Shown: positions 1 to 6,709, counted from the first letter of the stretch. The stretch is DNA of 6,718 nt from an uncultured Ruminiclostridium sp. (GCA_934462775.1 CAKSIR010000124.1:1-6718); one strand, 5' to 3'. Notes: generated by a model from the sequence alone, not told the origin. A program made the numbers and translations.

Positions 1-14
1 GAGTGCCTTTCTTC

Positions 15-44
15 TCCCATTCTTTGGGCAAGCAAAGAATGGGA
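15..44. repeat. Perfect 12-bp inverted repeat (hairpin 1)
   Basis: Arms TCCCATTCTTTG (15-26) and CAAAGAATGGGA (33-44) are exact reverse complements around a 6-base loop, GGCAAG. No T-run follows; the next bases are CGAGGGG. It therefore does not look like a classic intrinsic terminator in the + direction. It could be an extragenic palindromic repeat or a structure at the 3' end of an unseen upstream gene. The pairing is seen directly; the function is unknown. Confidence 0.8.
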
Positions 45-86
45 CGAGGGGTTTATTGCTCCCTTTCAGTCTAATCCGACTTTATC

Positions 87-110
87 AAGGGGGCGAGTAG
101 CCCCCTTTCT
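87..110 (+). terminator. GC-rich hairpin with short T tract, possible terminator (hairpin 2)
   Basis: AAGGGGGC (87-94) pairs with GCCCCCTT (100-107) around the loop GAGTA. The stem is strong and GC-rich, and is followed by only a few T residues (TTTCT, counting the last stem bases). It may end transcription from a gene to the left of the window, but the T tract is weak. It could equally be one more member of the palindrome cluster here. Confidence 0.45.
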
Positions 111-132
111 CACAAGCTGAAAAATTATAGCC

Positions 133-172
133 CTCGGGCGCAGCCCGAGAACAGCCTCAAGGCGCAGCCTTG
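133..172. repeat. Paired hairpins sharing a GGCGCAGCC core (hairpins 3 and 4)
   Basis: Two short palindromes lie 8 bases apart. CTCGGGC (133-139) pairs with GCCCGAG (143-149), and CAAGGC (158-163) pairs with GCCTTG (167-172). Both have the loop GCA, and both contain the same nine-base core GGCGCAGCC (137-145 and 161-169), while their outer stem bases differ. A shared core with compensating arms suggests related repeat units kept for their structure. The second ends on the first bases of the predicted -35 element of the peptidase promoter. Function is unknown: terminator remnants, extragenic repeats or a protein site are all possible. Confidence 0.7.
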
Positions 173-198
173 CTTATTTGTCGTCGTTGTGGTATACT
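170..198 (+). promoter_or_regulatory. Probable sigma-A extended -10 promoter for the M42-GNAT-PLP genes
   Basis: The -10 hexamer TATACT (193-198) is preceded by TGG (190-192), an extended -10 signature. A weak -35, TTGCTT (170-175), sits 17 bases upstream. Transcription would begin near 205, giving a leader of about 30 bases before the ATG at 235. A ribosome site AAAGGA (223-228) lies six bases before that ATG. The -35 overlaps the right arm of a hairpin (167-172), so a protein or structure there could affect initiation. This is prediction from motif only. Confidence 0.55.
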
Positions 199-234
199 AT
201 TAACAATGAAATACCTTAACAGAAAGGAACCACC

Positions 235-2334
235 ATGGATATAAACAATGTTCTGAAAACCCTCTGCAGCGCTCCCGGCGTTGCGGGAGAAGAAAAATCC
301 GCGTCGGAAACAGCCTGCGAGCTGCTGAAGAAATACGCTGACAACGCCGCCGTTGACGTGTTCGGCAACGTAACCGCCTTTATCGGCGACAAAAGCAGCG
401 GCAAGGAAACGCTGCTCCTTACCGCGCACATTGACGAAATCGGACTTATCGTCAGCTACATTGACGACAAGGGCTTCATCAAAGTCGGCAAATGCGGCGG
501 AATTGATACCCGCCTGCTTGCTGCGCAGACCGTTACAATCTGGGGCAAAAAGCCTATAAAGGGCGTCATTTCAACATTGCCGCCCCATGTTAATCCTGAC
601 ACAAAAAAGGCGATGAAGCTTGAAAACGCCGCAGTCGACACGGGTTATTCCAAAAAACAGCTTGAAAAAATCGTGTCGCTTGGGGACAAAATCACCTTTG
701 ACAGCAGCTTTGCACAGCTTATGAACGGCAGAGTTACAGGCAAGGCTATTGACGACCGCAGCGGCGTTGCTTCAATTCTTTACGCGCTGGAGCTGCTGAA
801 AGGCCGCGAGCTGAAATACAATCTGGCAATTCTGTTCGCAGTTCAGGAGGAAGTGAGCAGCAAGGGCGCAATCATCGGCTCCTACACTGCTGAGCCTGAC
901 CTTGCAATAGCCGTGGACGTAAGCTTTGCGCAGACTCCCGACGTTAAGCCGTGGAAGTGCGGCAAAATGGGCGAGGGAGCAATGATAGGCATTGCGCCAA
1001 GCCTTTCCAAGGACATTACAAGGGAGCTTACCGCAATCGCCGAGGAAAAGGGAATCAAGCACCAGACCGAGGTTATGGGCAGCCGCACAGGTACGGACGC
1101 AGACGACATCAGTATCTCCAAATGCGGCGTAAGAACGGGGCTTATCTCAATTCCGCAGAAGTATATGCACACCCCCGTTGAGGTGGTTGAAACGGCTGAC
1201 ATTGAGGCGGTGGGCAGACTTATGGCTGAGTTTGCAAACGCAGGCGGCGAAATCAAGCCCCTTGACGAAAGCAAGGAGGTCAAGCCCGAATCCGAAAGCA
1301 AAAAGTACAGCGACAAGCTTGTAAGCCGCATTGCCAAGTTCTCGTACATCAACGGTATCAGCGGCGACGAAAAGGCAATCAGGGACAAAATCATCTCCAA
1401 GCTCCCCGACGATGTAAGCTTCCGTGTTGATAATATCGGCAATCTGATTGTTGAAAAAAAGGGAAAGAAAACCCCGAAAAACAAGCTGATGATCTGCGCC
1501 CACATGGACGAGGTCGGCTTTATAATCACCAATATCACCGCCGAGGGCTATCTGCATTTTGAAACGGTAGGGGGAATTACTCCTGCGGTAATTTTCGGCA
1601 GACAGGTAGTTTTCGAGAACGGAACGGTGGGCGTTATTGCGGCAAAGCCGCTTCACCTCCTTGAGGGCGACGAGCGGGAAAATCAGCCTAAGCCCGACTC
1701 CCTCCTTATCGACATCGGCGCAAGGGACAAGGCTGACGCGGAAAAGAGAGTATCCGTCGGGGACGGCTGCTGCTTTGTAAGTCGGTTCTTCACGTTCGGC
1801 GACGGCTTTGTAAAGGGCAGGGCGCTGGACGACCGCGTTGGCTGTGCGATTATGCTTGACATGATGAAGAACGAGCTGAAATACGACACCACCTTTGTAT
1901 TCACGGTGCAGGAGGAGGTAGGAACAAGAGGCGCAGCCGTTGCCGCCTACAACGTAAAGCCGGACATGGCAATCGTCCTCGAAACAACCACCGCCTGCGA
2001 TATTGCGGACAGCGACGGCGAAAAGCAGGTCTGCATACTGGGAAACGGCGTTGTGGCTTCCTACATGGACAGGGGAACAATCTACGATAAGGAGCTTTAC
2101 AGGCTTGCTTTCGCAGCAGCCGAGGAAATAGGCGAAAAGTGCCAGACCAAGACCGTTGTCGCAGGGGGCAACGACTCCTCCGCAATCCACAAGGCAGTGG
2201 GCGGAGTAAGAACCCTCGCCCTTTCGCTGCCGTGCAGATACCTCCATTCGCCTGCCTGCGTTATCAAGGAAAGCGACCTGCGCTCCACCCGCAGGCTTGC
2301 CGAGAAAATGCTTGAAAAAATGGGCGATTTATGA
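235..2334 (+). CDS. Tandem-domain M42 family metallopeptidase (two fused aminopeptidase domains)
   Basis: This is probably a cytoplasmic metal-dependent aminopeptidase that trims peptides; no signal peptide or membrane segment is visible. Family M42 proteins (FrvX/YsdC/TET type) are usually about 340-360 residues. This chain of 699 contains two complete copies joined by a charged linker at about 340-358. Copy 1 has AHIDE (H65, D67), DDR (173-175), QEEV (E205 catalytic, E206 ligand), D228 and YMHTPVE (H312). Copy 2 has AHMDE (H423, D425), DDR (532-534), QEEVGTRGA (E560, E561), E583 and YLHSP (H671). Equivalent residues are 355-359 apart throughout. Both copies therefore look catalytically competent, though one ligand differs (D228 versus E583). 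The start is supported by AAAGGA six bases upstream. The stop overlaps the next start (ATGA), implying coupled translation. Family assignment is secure; peptide specificity cannot be read from sequence. Confidence 0.93.
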   Translation: MDINNVLKTLCSAPGVAGEEKSASETACELLKKYADNAAVDVFGNVTAFIGDKSSGKETLLLTAHIDEIGLIVSYIDDKGFIKVGKCGGIDTRLLAAQTVTIWGKKPIKGVISTLPPHVNPDTKKAMKLENAAVDTGYSKKQLEKIVSLGDKITFDSSFAQLMNGRVTGKAIDDRSGVASILYALELLKGRELKYNLAILFAVQEEVSSKGAIIGSYTAEPDLAIAVDVSFAQTPDVKPWKCGKMGEGAMIGIAPSLSKDITRELTAIAEEKGIKHQTEVMGSRTGTDADDISISKCGVRTGLISIPQKYMHTPVEVVETADIEAVGRLMAEFANAGGEIKPLDESKEVKPESESKKYSDKLVSRIAKFSYINGISGDEKAIRDKIISKLPDDVSFRVDNIGNLIVEKKGKKTPKNKLMICAHMDEVGFIITNITAEGYLHFETVGGITPAVIFGRQVVFENGTVGVIAAKPLHLLEGDERENQPKPDSLLIDIGARDKADAEKRVSVGDGCCFVSRFFTFGDGFVKGRALDDRVGCAIMLDMMKNELKYDTTFVFTVQEEVGTRGAAVAAYNVKPDMAIVLETTTACDIADSDGEKQVCILGNGVVASYMDRGTIYDKELYRLAFAAAEEIGEKCQTKTVVAGGNDSSAIHKAVGGVRTLALSLPCRYLHSPACVIKESDLRSTRRLAEKMLEKMGDL

Positions 2335-3059
2335 TAAATTCGGTTACTTCAATTGAACAGATACAGGATTTTCCGTCGGATATTTTCGGCGGAAAAATTC
2401 TTTCGCTTGCTTATGCCTACGGCTTTGACTATGATTTCTGCCGCTTTTACAGAAGCGGCGGACTGCTTATCGGCAAATACTATTCCGACTTCATTGCTGC
2501 GGGGGAGTGCGATGATTTTGAGGAGCTGGGCTGGTTTCTGACGCTGAACGGGTTTTCCTCGGTGCTGCTTTCTCCCGAAAACGCGGAGGGAATTAAGCCC
2601 TTTGTGAAGGGCGAATACAGCGAGGATTACGTTTACGAATACCGCGGACCTGCGGGCGGGGGCGATGTTATTGTCAATCCGCCCCTTGACGAGGTTTACA
2701 AAATTCTGAAGGACGGCTTCCCCGATTTGCCTTACGGCGAGTGGTATCCCGACATGAGCCATCGGATAAGGCACGGCGTTTCGGAGTGCTATATCCTTGA
2801 CGGCGCGACCTGCGCAAAAATGTTCGACATAAAGGGAACGGCGTTCATCTCCCTTGTGGCAAGCTCAAGGGAAATGCGGGGAAAGGGCAGCGCGTTTCGG
2901 CTTTTGCAGACAGTTTGCGGCAACATTCTCAAAGACAGGGAGCATATTTTACTAATTTGCCGCAAGGAATTACAGCCTTTTTATGAAAAAGTGGGATTTA
3001 CAAAAAGGGGAAATGCTGTTACAATTAAATATAGTGTGCAAAATGCCGCCGAGAGCTGA
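2331..3059 (+). CDS. GNAT family N-acetyltransferase-like protein
   Basis: This 242-residue protein probably transfers an acetyl group from acetyl-CoA to an unknown amine. The GNAT hallmark is in the C-terminal half. A strand, AFISLVASS (171-179), leads into the acetyl-CoA pyrophosphate loop MRGKGSAFRLL (182-192, core RGKGSA). A late motif, FYEKVGF (217-223), matches the usual FYxKxGF of motif B. The first 110 or so residues resemble no fold I can name; they may be a degenerate acetyltransferase half or a substrate-binding region. The start codon overlaps the peptidase stop in ATGA and no good Shine-Dalgarno is visible before it, so translation probably depends on ribosomes finishing the upstream gene. 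That coupling suggests related function, but the substrate is unknown. Confidence 0.8.
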   Translation: MINSVTSIEQIQDFPSDIFGGKILSLAYAYGFDYDFCRFYRSGGLLIGKYYSDFIAAGECDDFEELGWFLTLNGFSSVLLSPENAEGIKPFVKGEYSEDYVYEYRGPAGGGDVIVNPPLDEVYKILKDGFPDLPYGEWYPDMSHRIRHGVSECYILDGATCAKMFDIKGTAFISLVASSREMRGKGSAFRLLQTVCGNILKDREHILLICRKELQPFYEKVGFTKRGNAVTIKYSVQNAAES

Positions 3060-3095
3060 TTTCGGGGCAAAGGCTATATTTAATCGAGGTATTTT

Positions 3096-4352
3096 ATGGG
3101 TTATTTTTCACTTGACAAAAGACTTGAAGAGGCAGCGGAAATTGCCGAAGAGCAGTGCGCCGAGGCCTTTGAACGTATAAACGACACCGCGCGCTACAAC
3201 GGAGAAAAGGTGCTTAAAGCATTTATCGACAACCGCGTTTCCGAAATGCATCTTAAAGGCACAACGGGCTACGGCTACGGCGACGACGGCAGGGATAAGC
3301 TGGATCAGGTTTTCGCGCAGGTTCTCGGCGCAGAGGACGCGCTGGTGCGCCATACCTTTGTAAACGGCACTCACGCGATTTCAACCGCCCTTTTCGGCGT
3401 TTTAAGACCGGGAGATCTTATGCTTTCCTTAACCGGCAAGCCTTACGATACATTGCAGGAGGTCATTTTCGGCGAACACGGCGGCTCGCTCAGCGAATTC
3501 GGCGTGAAGTACGATCAGATTGACCTTGACAGGGACGGACACGTTAATTTCGGCGCAATCCCCGAAAAGGCAAAAGCCTGCAAGGTGGCTTATATCCAGC
3601 GTTCGAGAGGTTATTCACTCCGTCCGTCCATCACCGTTTCGGAAATTGGCGAAATGGTTGACGCGGTGAAGAACGTTAATCCGCAGGCAATTATAATAGT
3701 AGACAACTGCTACGGCGAGCTTTGCGAGCGGGTCGAGCCTACCGACGTGGGCGCCGACCTTATTATCGGCTCCCTCATAAAGAATCTCGGCGGCGGAATC
3801 GCCTCCACAGGCGGCTACATCGCAGGAAGAAAGGACCTTGTGGAGCTTTGCGCATACCGCCTTACAACGGTAGGCACAGGCAAGGAGGTAGGCTGCTCCC
3901 TCAATCAGAACAGGGAAATGTTCTTAGGTCTGTTCCACGCTCCCGAAGCCGTTGCAAACGCGCTCAGGGCGTCGGTTTTCGCTAACACGCTGTTCTCAAA
4001 CCTCGGTTTTGCCGCTTACCCCAGAACCAACGAATACAGAACGGACATTATTTCCGCAATTCAGCTCGGGGACAGGGAAAAGCTGATCGCTTTCTGCGAG
4101 GGAATCCAGTCGGGCAGCCCTGTTGACAGCTCTGCGGCTCCCGAGCCGTGGGATATGCCCGGCTACGACAGCCAGGTAATTATGGCGGCAGGCGCGTTCA
4201 CCATGGGCGCAAGCATCGAGCTTTCTGCGGACGCTCCGCTGCGCGAGCCTTACGCAGTGTGGATGCAGGGCGGTCTTACATATCCCACCGCGCGAATGGG
4301 AATTCTCCTTGCGGCACAGCGAATGCTTGACAAGGGACTATTAAAAGTGTAA
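3096..4352 (+). CDS. PLP-dependent methionine gamma-lyase family protein ('aluminium resistance' type, YnbB-like)
   Basis: This 418-residue fold-type I pyridoxal-phosphate protein matches the Firmicute family labelled Met_gamma_lyase or aluminium resistance protein (B. subtilis YnbB). Visible landmarks are the N-terminal GTTGYGYGDDGRDKLD (55-70), RHTFVNGTHAIS (85-96), a VDNCYGE strand with D203 placed to bind the PLP ring nitrogen, and IIGSLIKNLGGG with K229 the likely Schiff-base lysine. QGGLTYPTARMG (391-402) is also typical of the family. Length is normal. By homology it should eliminate a side chain from methionine, cysteine or a related amino acid, but the true substrate of this subfamily is poorly defined. 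The start has CGAGGT six bases upstream. It lies 36 bases after the acetyltransferase gene with no terminator between, so co-transcription is likely. Its last codons contain a probable promoter for the next genes. Confidence 0.88.
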   Translation: MGYFSLDKRLEEAAEIAEEQCAEAFERINDTARYNGEKVLKAFIDNRVSEMHLKGTTGYGYGDDGRDKLDQVFAQVLGAEDALVRHTFVNGTHAISTALFGVLRPGDLMLSLTGKPYDTLQEVIFGEHGGSLSEFGVKYDQIDLDRDGHVNFGAIPEKAKACKVAYIQRSRGYSLRPSITVSEIGEMVDAVKNVNPQAIIIVDNCYGELCERVEPTDVGADLIIGSLIKNLGGGIASTGGYIAGRKDLVELCAYRLTTVGTGKEVGCSLNQNREMFLGLFHAPEAVANALRASVFANTLFSNLGFAAYPRTNEYRTDIISAIQLGDREKLIAFCEGIQSGSPVDSSAAPEPWDMPGYDSQVIMAAGAFTMGASIELSADAPLREPYAVWMQGGLTYPTARMGILLAAQRMLDKGLLKV

Positions 4353-4355
4353 AAT
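4327..4355 (+). promoter_or_regulatory. Near-consensus sigma-A promoter inside the end of the PLP gene
   Basis: TTGACA (4327-4332), a perfect -35, is followed after exactly 17 bases by TAAAAT (4350-4355), a five-of-six -10 match. The -35 lies in the Leu-Asp-Lys codons near the C-terminus of the PLP protein, and the -10 begins with its TAA stop. Transcription would start near 4362, leaving a leader of about 60 bases before the YicC start. This would let yicC and dapL be expressed independently of the upstream peptidase group. The match is strong, but part is coding sequence, so chance cannot be excluded. Confidence 0.55.
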
Positions 4356-4424
4356 AAACGTGTGTGAAATAAAGAAAGCAGAAAAGGTCTGCGGCAGATT
4401 TCCACATCGAAAAAAGGAATAAAA

Positions 4425-5303
4425 ATGATCAGAAGTATGACCGGCTTCGGCAGAGAACACAGAATTATCGGCGGACGGGAAATTCTTGTGGAAATACGCT
4501 CTGTAAACAGCCGATATTATGAGTTCATCTCAAAGCTGCCCCGCTCCTATATGTACCTTGAGGAAAAGCTGAAAACGCTGCTCAAGGGGCAGATAAGCAG
4601 AGGCAAGGTTGAAATCAGCCTGTCGATCTGCAACGTCGAAGGCAGGGAAACACAGGTTACGGTAAATCCTACCGTTGTGGAGGGATATGTAACCGCGCTC
4701 CGCGGAATTTCCGAAAAGTACGGACTTAAGGACGACCTGTCGCTTTCAAACGTGTTCCAGATGACGGACGCGTTCAACGTAATGAAGGCGGAGGTTGACG
4801 AGGAGGAAATATGGCAGGCGGTTTCCGAGGTAGCAGGCGCCGCCCTTGAAAAGTTTGTGGCAATGCGCGAAACCGAGGGCGCAAAGATGAAAGCCGACAT
4901 TCTGGAAAAGCTTGCGAACGTTGAAGCTATGGTTAAGCAGGCGGAGGTTTATTCTCCCGAAAACGTGGTTGTTTACCGCGAAAAGCTGATGGCGAAAATG
5001 CAGGAGGTGTTAGGCTCCGCTCACGTTGACGAGAGCAGGATACTTCTTGAGGCGGCAATCTTCTCCGAAAAGACCGCCATTGACGAGGAAACGGTGCGGC
5101 TTCACTCCCATATCCACCAGTTCAGGGAAATGCTGGACAAGGAGGATATTGTGGGCAGAAAGCTGGATTTCCTTGTGCAGGAGCTTAACCGCGAGGCAAA
5201 CACAATGGGCTCAAAGGCGCAGGACATCAGAATTACCCGCCTTGTGGTTGATATAAAGAGCGAAATCGAGAAAATCAGAGAGCAGATTCAGAACATTGAA
5301 TAA
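4425..5303 (+). CDS. yicC: YicC/YloC family endoribonuclease
   Basis: This 292-residue protein is full length for the YicC family. Its members in E. coli (YicC) and B. subtilis (YloC) are metal-dependent endoribonucleases linked to RNA turnover in the cytoplasm. The N-terminus is the family signature MIRSMTGFGR (1-10), followed by EIRSVNSRYYE (23-33) and SRGKVEIS (58-65). The C-terminal domain (DUF1732 type) has EETVRLHSHIHQF (221-233), GRKLDFLVQELNRE (244-257), NTMGSKAQD (259-267) and the closing REQIQNIE (285-292). The Glu- and His-rich 221-233 stretch is the probable metal-binding and catalytic zone. The start is supported by AAAGGA six bases upstream. In many Firmicutes this gene precedes remA (DUF370) and gmk; here dapL follows instead after 52 bases. 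Identification is secure, RNA targets are unknown. Confidence 0.93.
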   Translation: MIRSMTGFGREHRIIGGREILVEIRSVNSRYYEFISKLPRSYMYLEEKLKTLLKGQISRGKVEISLSICNVEGRETQVTVNPTVVEGYVTALRGISEKYGLKDDLSLSNVFQMTDAFNVMKAEVDEEEIWQAVSEVAGAALEKFVAMRETEGAKMKADILEKLANVEAMVKQAEVYSPENVVVYREKLMAKMQEVLGSAHVDESRILLEAAIFSEKTAIDEETVRLHSHIHQFREMLDKEDIVGRKLDFLVQELNREANTMGSKAQDIRITRLVVDIKSEIEKIREQIQNIE

Positions 5304-5355
5304 AATTACTCACAGTCATAAATACAATTAAATATACCGAAAGGACACAACTCAA

Positions 5356-6561
5356 ATGGCAAAGATGAATTCACACTTTCTTGAACTCAAGAAAAGCTAC
5401 TTATTTATTGAAATCGGCAAGCGCGTAAGGGAATACATCGACGCTCACCCCGACAATAAAATCATCAGAATGGGTATCGGCGACGTTACTCAGCCGCTGG
5501 CTCCCTGCGTTGTTGCGGCTATGAAGAAGGCTGCCGACGAAATGGGCGTTAAGGAAACCTTCCGCGGCTATGAGGACAGCGGTATGGGCTACGACTTCCT
5601 CCGCGAGGCTGTTTCCGGCTATTACAAGAGCTTCGGCGTTGAAGTAGGGGCTGACGAAATTCTTATCAGCGACGGCGCAAAGTCCGACTGCGGCAATATC
5701 GGCGACATTTTTGACGCAGACAACACCGTTCTTGTTACCGACCCTGCTTATCCTGTTTACGTTGACTCAAACGTAATGGGCGGCAGAAAGATAATCTACG
5801 CCGATTCCAACGAGGAAAACGGCTTTGCCGCAATGCCCGACAAGAGCGTTCACGCAGACATAATTTATCTTTGTTCGCCGAACAATCCAACCGGCTCCGT
5901 TTACACAAAGGCACAGCTTAAGGAATGGGTTGACTATGCAAAGGCAAACGACGCAGTTATCATTTTCGACTCCGCATACGAGGCGTTCATCACAGAGCCT
6001 GATTTACCCCGTTCAATTTTTGCAGTTGAGGGCGCGAGAGAGTGCGCAATCGAAATCTGCTCCCTTTCCAAGACGGCGGGCTTTACAGGTACGCGCTGCG
6101 GCTATACGGTAATTCCGAAGGAGCTTATGATTTCATCTCCGAACGGCGAGAAAATCAGCTTTATGCAGCTTTGGTGCAGACGTCAGGGCAGCAAGTTCAA
6201 CGGCGTTTCCTACCCTGTACAGAGAGCTGCCGAGGCGGTATTCACAGCCGAGGGACAGAAGCAGACAAAGGCTACAATCGCGTACTATCAGGAAAACGCA
6301 AAGGTTATGTCAAAGACCTTTGATGAGCTTGGAATCAAGTACACAGGCGGCAAGAACTCGCCTTACATCTGGTTCAAGTGCCCCGACGGAATGGACAGCT
6401 GGACAATGTTCGACAAGCTGCTGTACGAGATTGAGGTAGTTGGTACACCGGGACAGGGCTTCGGAAAGAACGGCGACGGCTGGTTCAGACTGACCGCATT
6501 CGGCACACACGAAGCGACAGTCGAAGCAATGGGCAGATTCAAGAAGCTGTTCACAAAGTAA
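5356..6561 (+). CDS. dapL: LL-diaminopimelate aminotransferase
   Basis: This is a PLP enzyme that converts tetrahydrodipicolinate and glutamate directly to LL-diaminopimelate and 2-oxoglutarate, bypassing the acylated route (DapD/DapC/DapE). It supplies meso-diaminopimelate for peptidoglycan and lysine. At 401 residues it has the normal family length. Class I/II aminotransferase landmarks are visible: RGYEDSGMGYDFLREA (70-85), SDGAKSDCGNI (105-115), SPNNPTG (174-180, PLP-contacting Asn), FDSAYEAF (204-211, D205 and Y208), SLSKTAGFTGTR (236-247, Schiff-base K239 and phosphate-binding R247) and GWFRLTAFG (375-383, R378 for the substrate carboxylate). The ribosome site AAAGGA (5340-5345) is ten bases from this ATG, slightly long. 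The next in-frame ATG, codon 4 at 5365, would be worse placed. It probably shares a transcript with yicC. No clear separate promoter lies in the 52-base gap. Confidence in function is high. Confidence 0.95.
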   Translation: MAKMNSHFLELKKSYLFIEIGKRVREYIDAHPDNKIIRMGIGDVTQPLAPCVVAAMKKAADEMGVKETFRGYEDSGMGYDFLREAVSGYYKSFGVEVGADEILISDGAKSDCGNIGDIFDADNTVLVTDPAYPVYVDSNVMGGRKIIYADSNEENGFAAMPDKSVHADIIYLCSPNNPTGSVYTKAQLKEWVDYAKANDAVIIFDSAYEAFITEPDLPRSIFAVEGARECAIEICSLSKTAGFTGTRCGYTVIPKELMISSPNGEKISFMQLWCRRQGSKFNGVSYPVQRAAEAVFTAEGQKQTKATIAYYQENAKVMSKTFDELGIKYTGGKNSPYIWFKCPDGMDSWTMFDKLLYEIEVVGTPGQGFGKNGDGWFRLTAFGTHEATVEAMGRFKKLFTK

Positions 6562-6585
6562 CAGCTGCACTTATTGAAATAAGGA

Positions 6586-6612
6586 AGCGCGGTTTTTTCA
6601 AAAGGCGGCGCT
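6586..6612. repeat. Imperfect palindrome after dapL
   Basis: AGCGC (6586-6590) matches GCGCT (6608-6612), and inside it TTTT can pair with AAAA (6600-6603), but the middle GG / GGCG does not pair. The T run (6593-6598) sits inside the loop side rather than after a stem, so this is not a standard terminator. It may be a decayed extragenic repeat, or chance. Confidence 0.35.
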
Positions 6613-6619
6613 CAGCGTG

Positions 6620-6650
6620 TCGAAAAACTTGCCACCGGCAACTTTTTCGA
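6620..6650. terminator. Symmetrical hairpin with A and T tracts, likely bidirectional terminator
   Basis: TCGAAAAACTTGCC (6620-6633) pairs with GGCAACTTTTTCGA (6637-6650) around an ACC loop, with a single C-C mismatch. Read rightward, the compact core TTGCC-ACC-GGCAA is followed after one base by TTTTT. Read leftward, the A tract gives the same arrangement. It lies about 60 bases after the dapL stop and is the best candidate for ending that transcript. It would also end any converging transcript from the right. Confidence 0.6.
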
Positions 6651-6677
6651 GGATTATGCTGCGAAAATTTTTCACCC

Positions 6678-6709
6678 GTGGGACGTTTTTCAAGAAAAAA
6701 GCGTCCCAC
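6678..6709. repeat. Large near-perfect hairpin near the right edge
   Basis: GTGGGACG (6678-6685) pairs exactly with CGTCCCAC (6702-6709). The inner TTTTTC (6686-6691) pairs with GAAAAA (6694-6699), leaving a two-base loop and a small bulge (6700-6701). The bases after it (AAGTGTTTG) hold no T tract. Like the palindromes at the left edge, it sits between genes and looks like an extragenic structural repeat. Alternatively it lies inside the end of a leftward gene. Confidence 0.65.

Noticed and set aside
58..94. Alternative pairing of CCCTT (61-65) with AAGGG (87-91) as an antiterminator/riboswitch switch
   Set aside because: Only five base pairs, no recognisable riboswitch core, and the region lies upstream of the predicted promoter for the peptidase.
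206..244. Twelve-codon open frame (MKYLNRKEPPWI) overlapping the peptidase start, possible leader peptide
   Set aside because: It has no ribosome site, would begin almost at the predicted transcript start, and its codons simply contain the peptidase's own ribosome site. Probably chance.
1147..2247. Long minus-strand frame (366 codons) opposite the peptidase gene
   Set aside because: The plus-strand frame carries full M42 motifs. The minus frame shows no recognisable domain, and such long antisense frames are common opposite GC-rich coding sequence. Other antisense frames inside the five genes were dropped for the same reason.
4384..4402. Small palindrome TCTGCGGCAGA before yicC as an operator or attenuator
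   Set aside because: Only four base pairs with a three-base loop form. It is too weak, and no T tract follows.
5296..5328. Possible promoter before dapL (TTGAAT at 5296-5301 and TACAAT at 5323-5328)
   Set aside because: The spacing is 21 bases, outside the usual 16-18. No alternative -35 stands at the right distance from TACAAT, and the gap is simply AT-rich.
6593..6598. TTTTTT run just after dapL as an intrinsic terminator
   Set aside because: Only a weak AT-rich hairpin (CTTAT/ATAAG, 6570-6583) precedes it, separated by a GC spacer. The hairpin at 6620-6650 fits a terminator much better.
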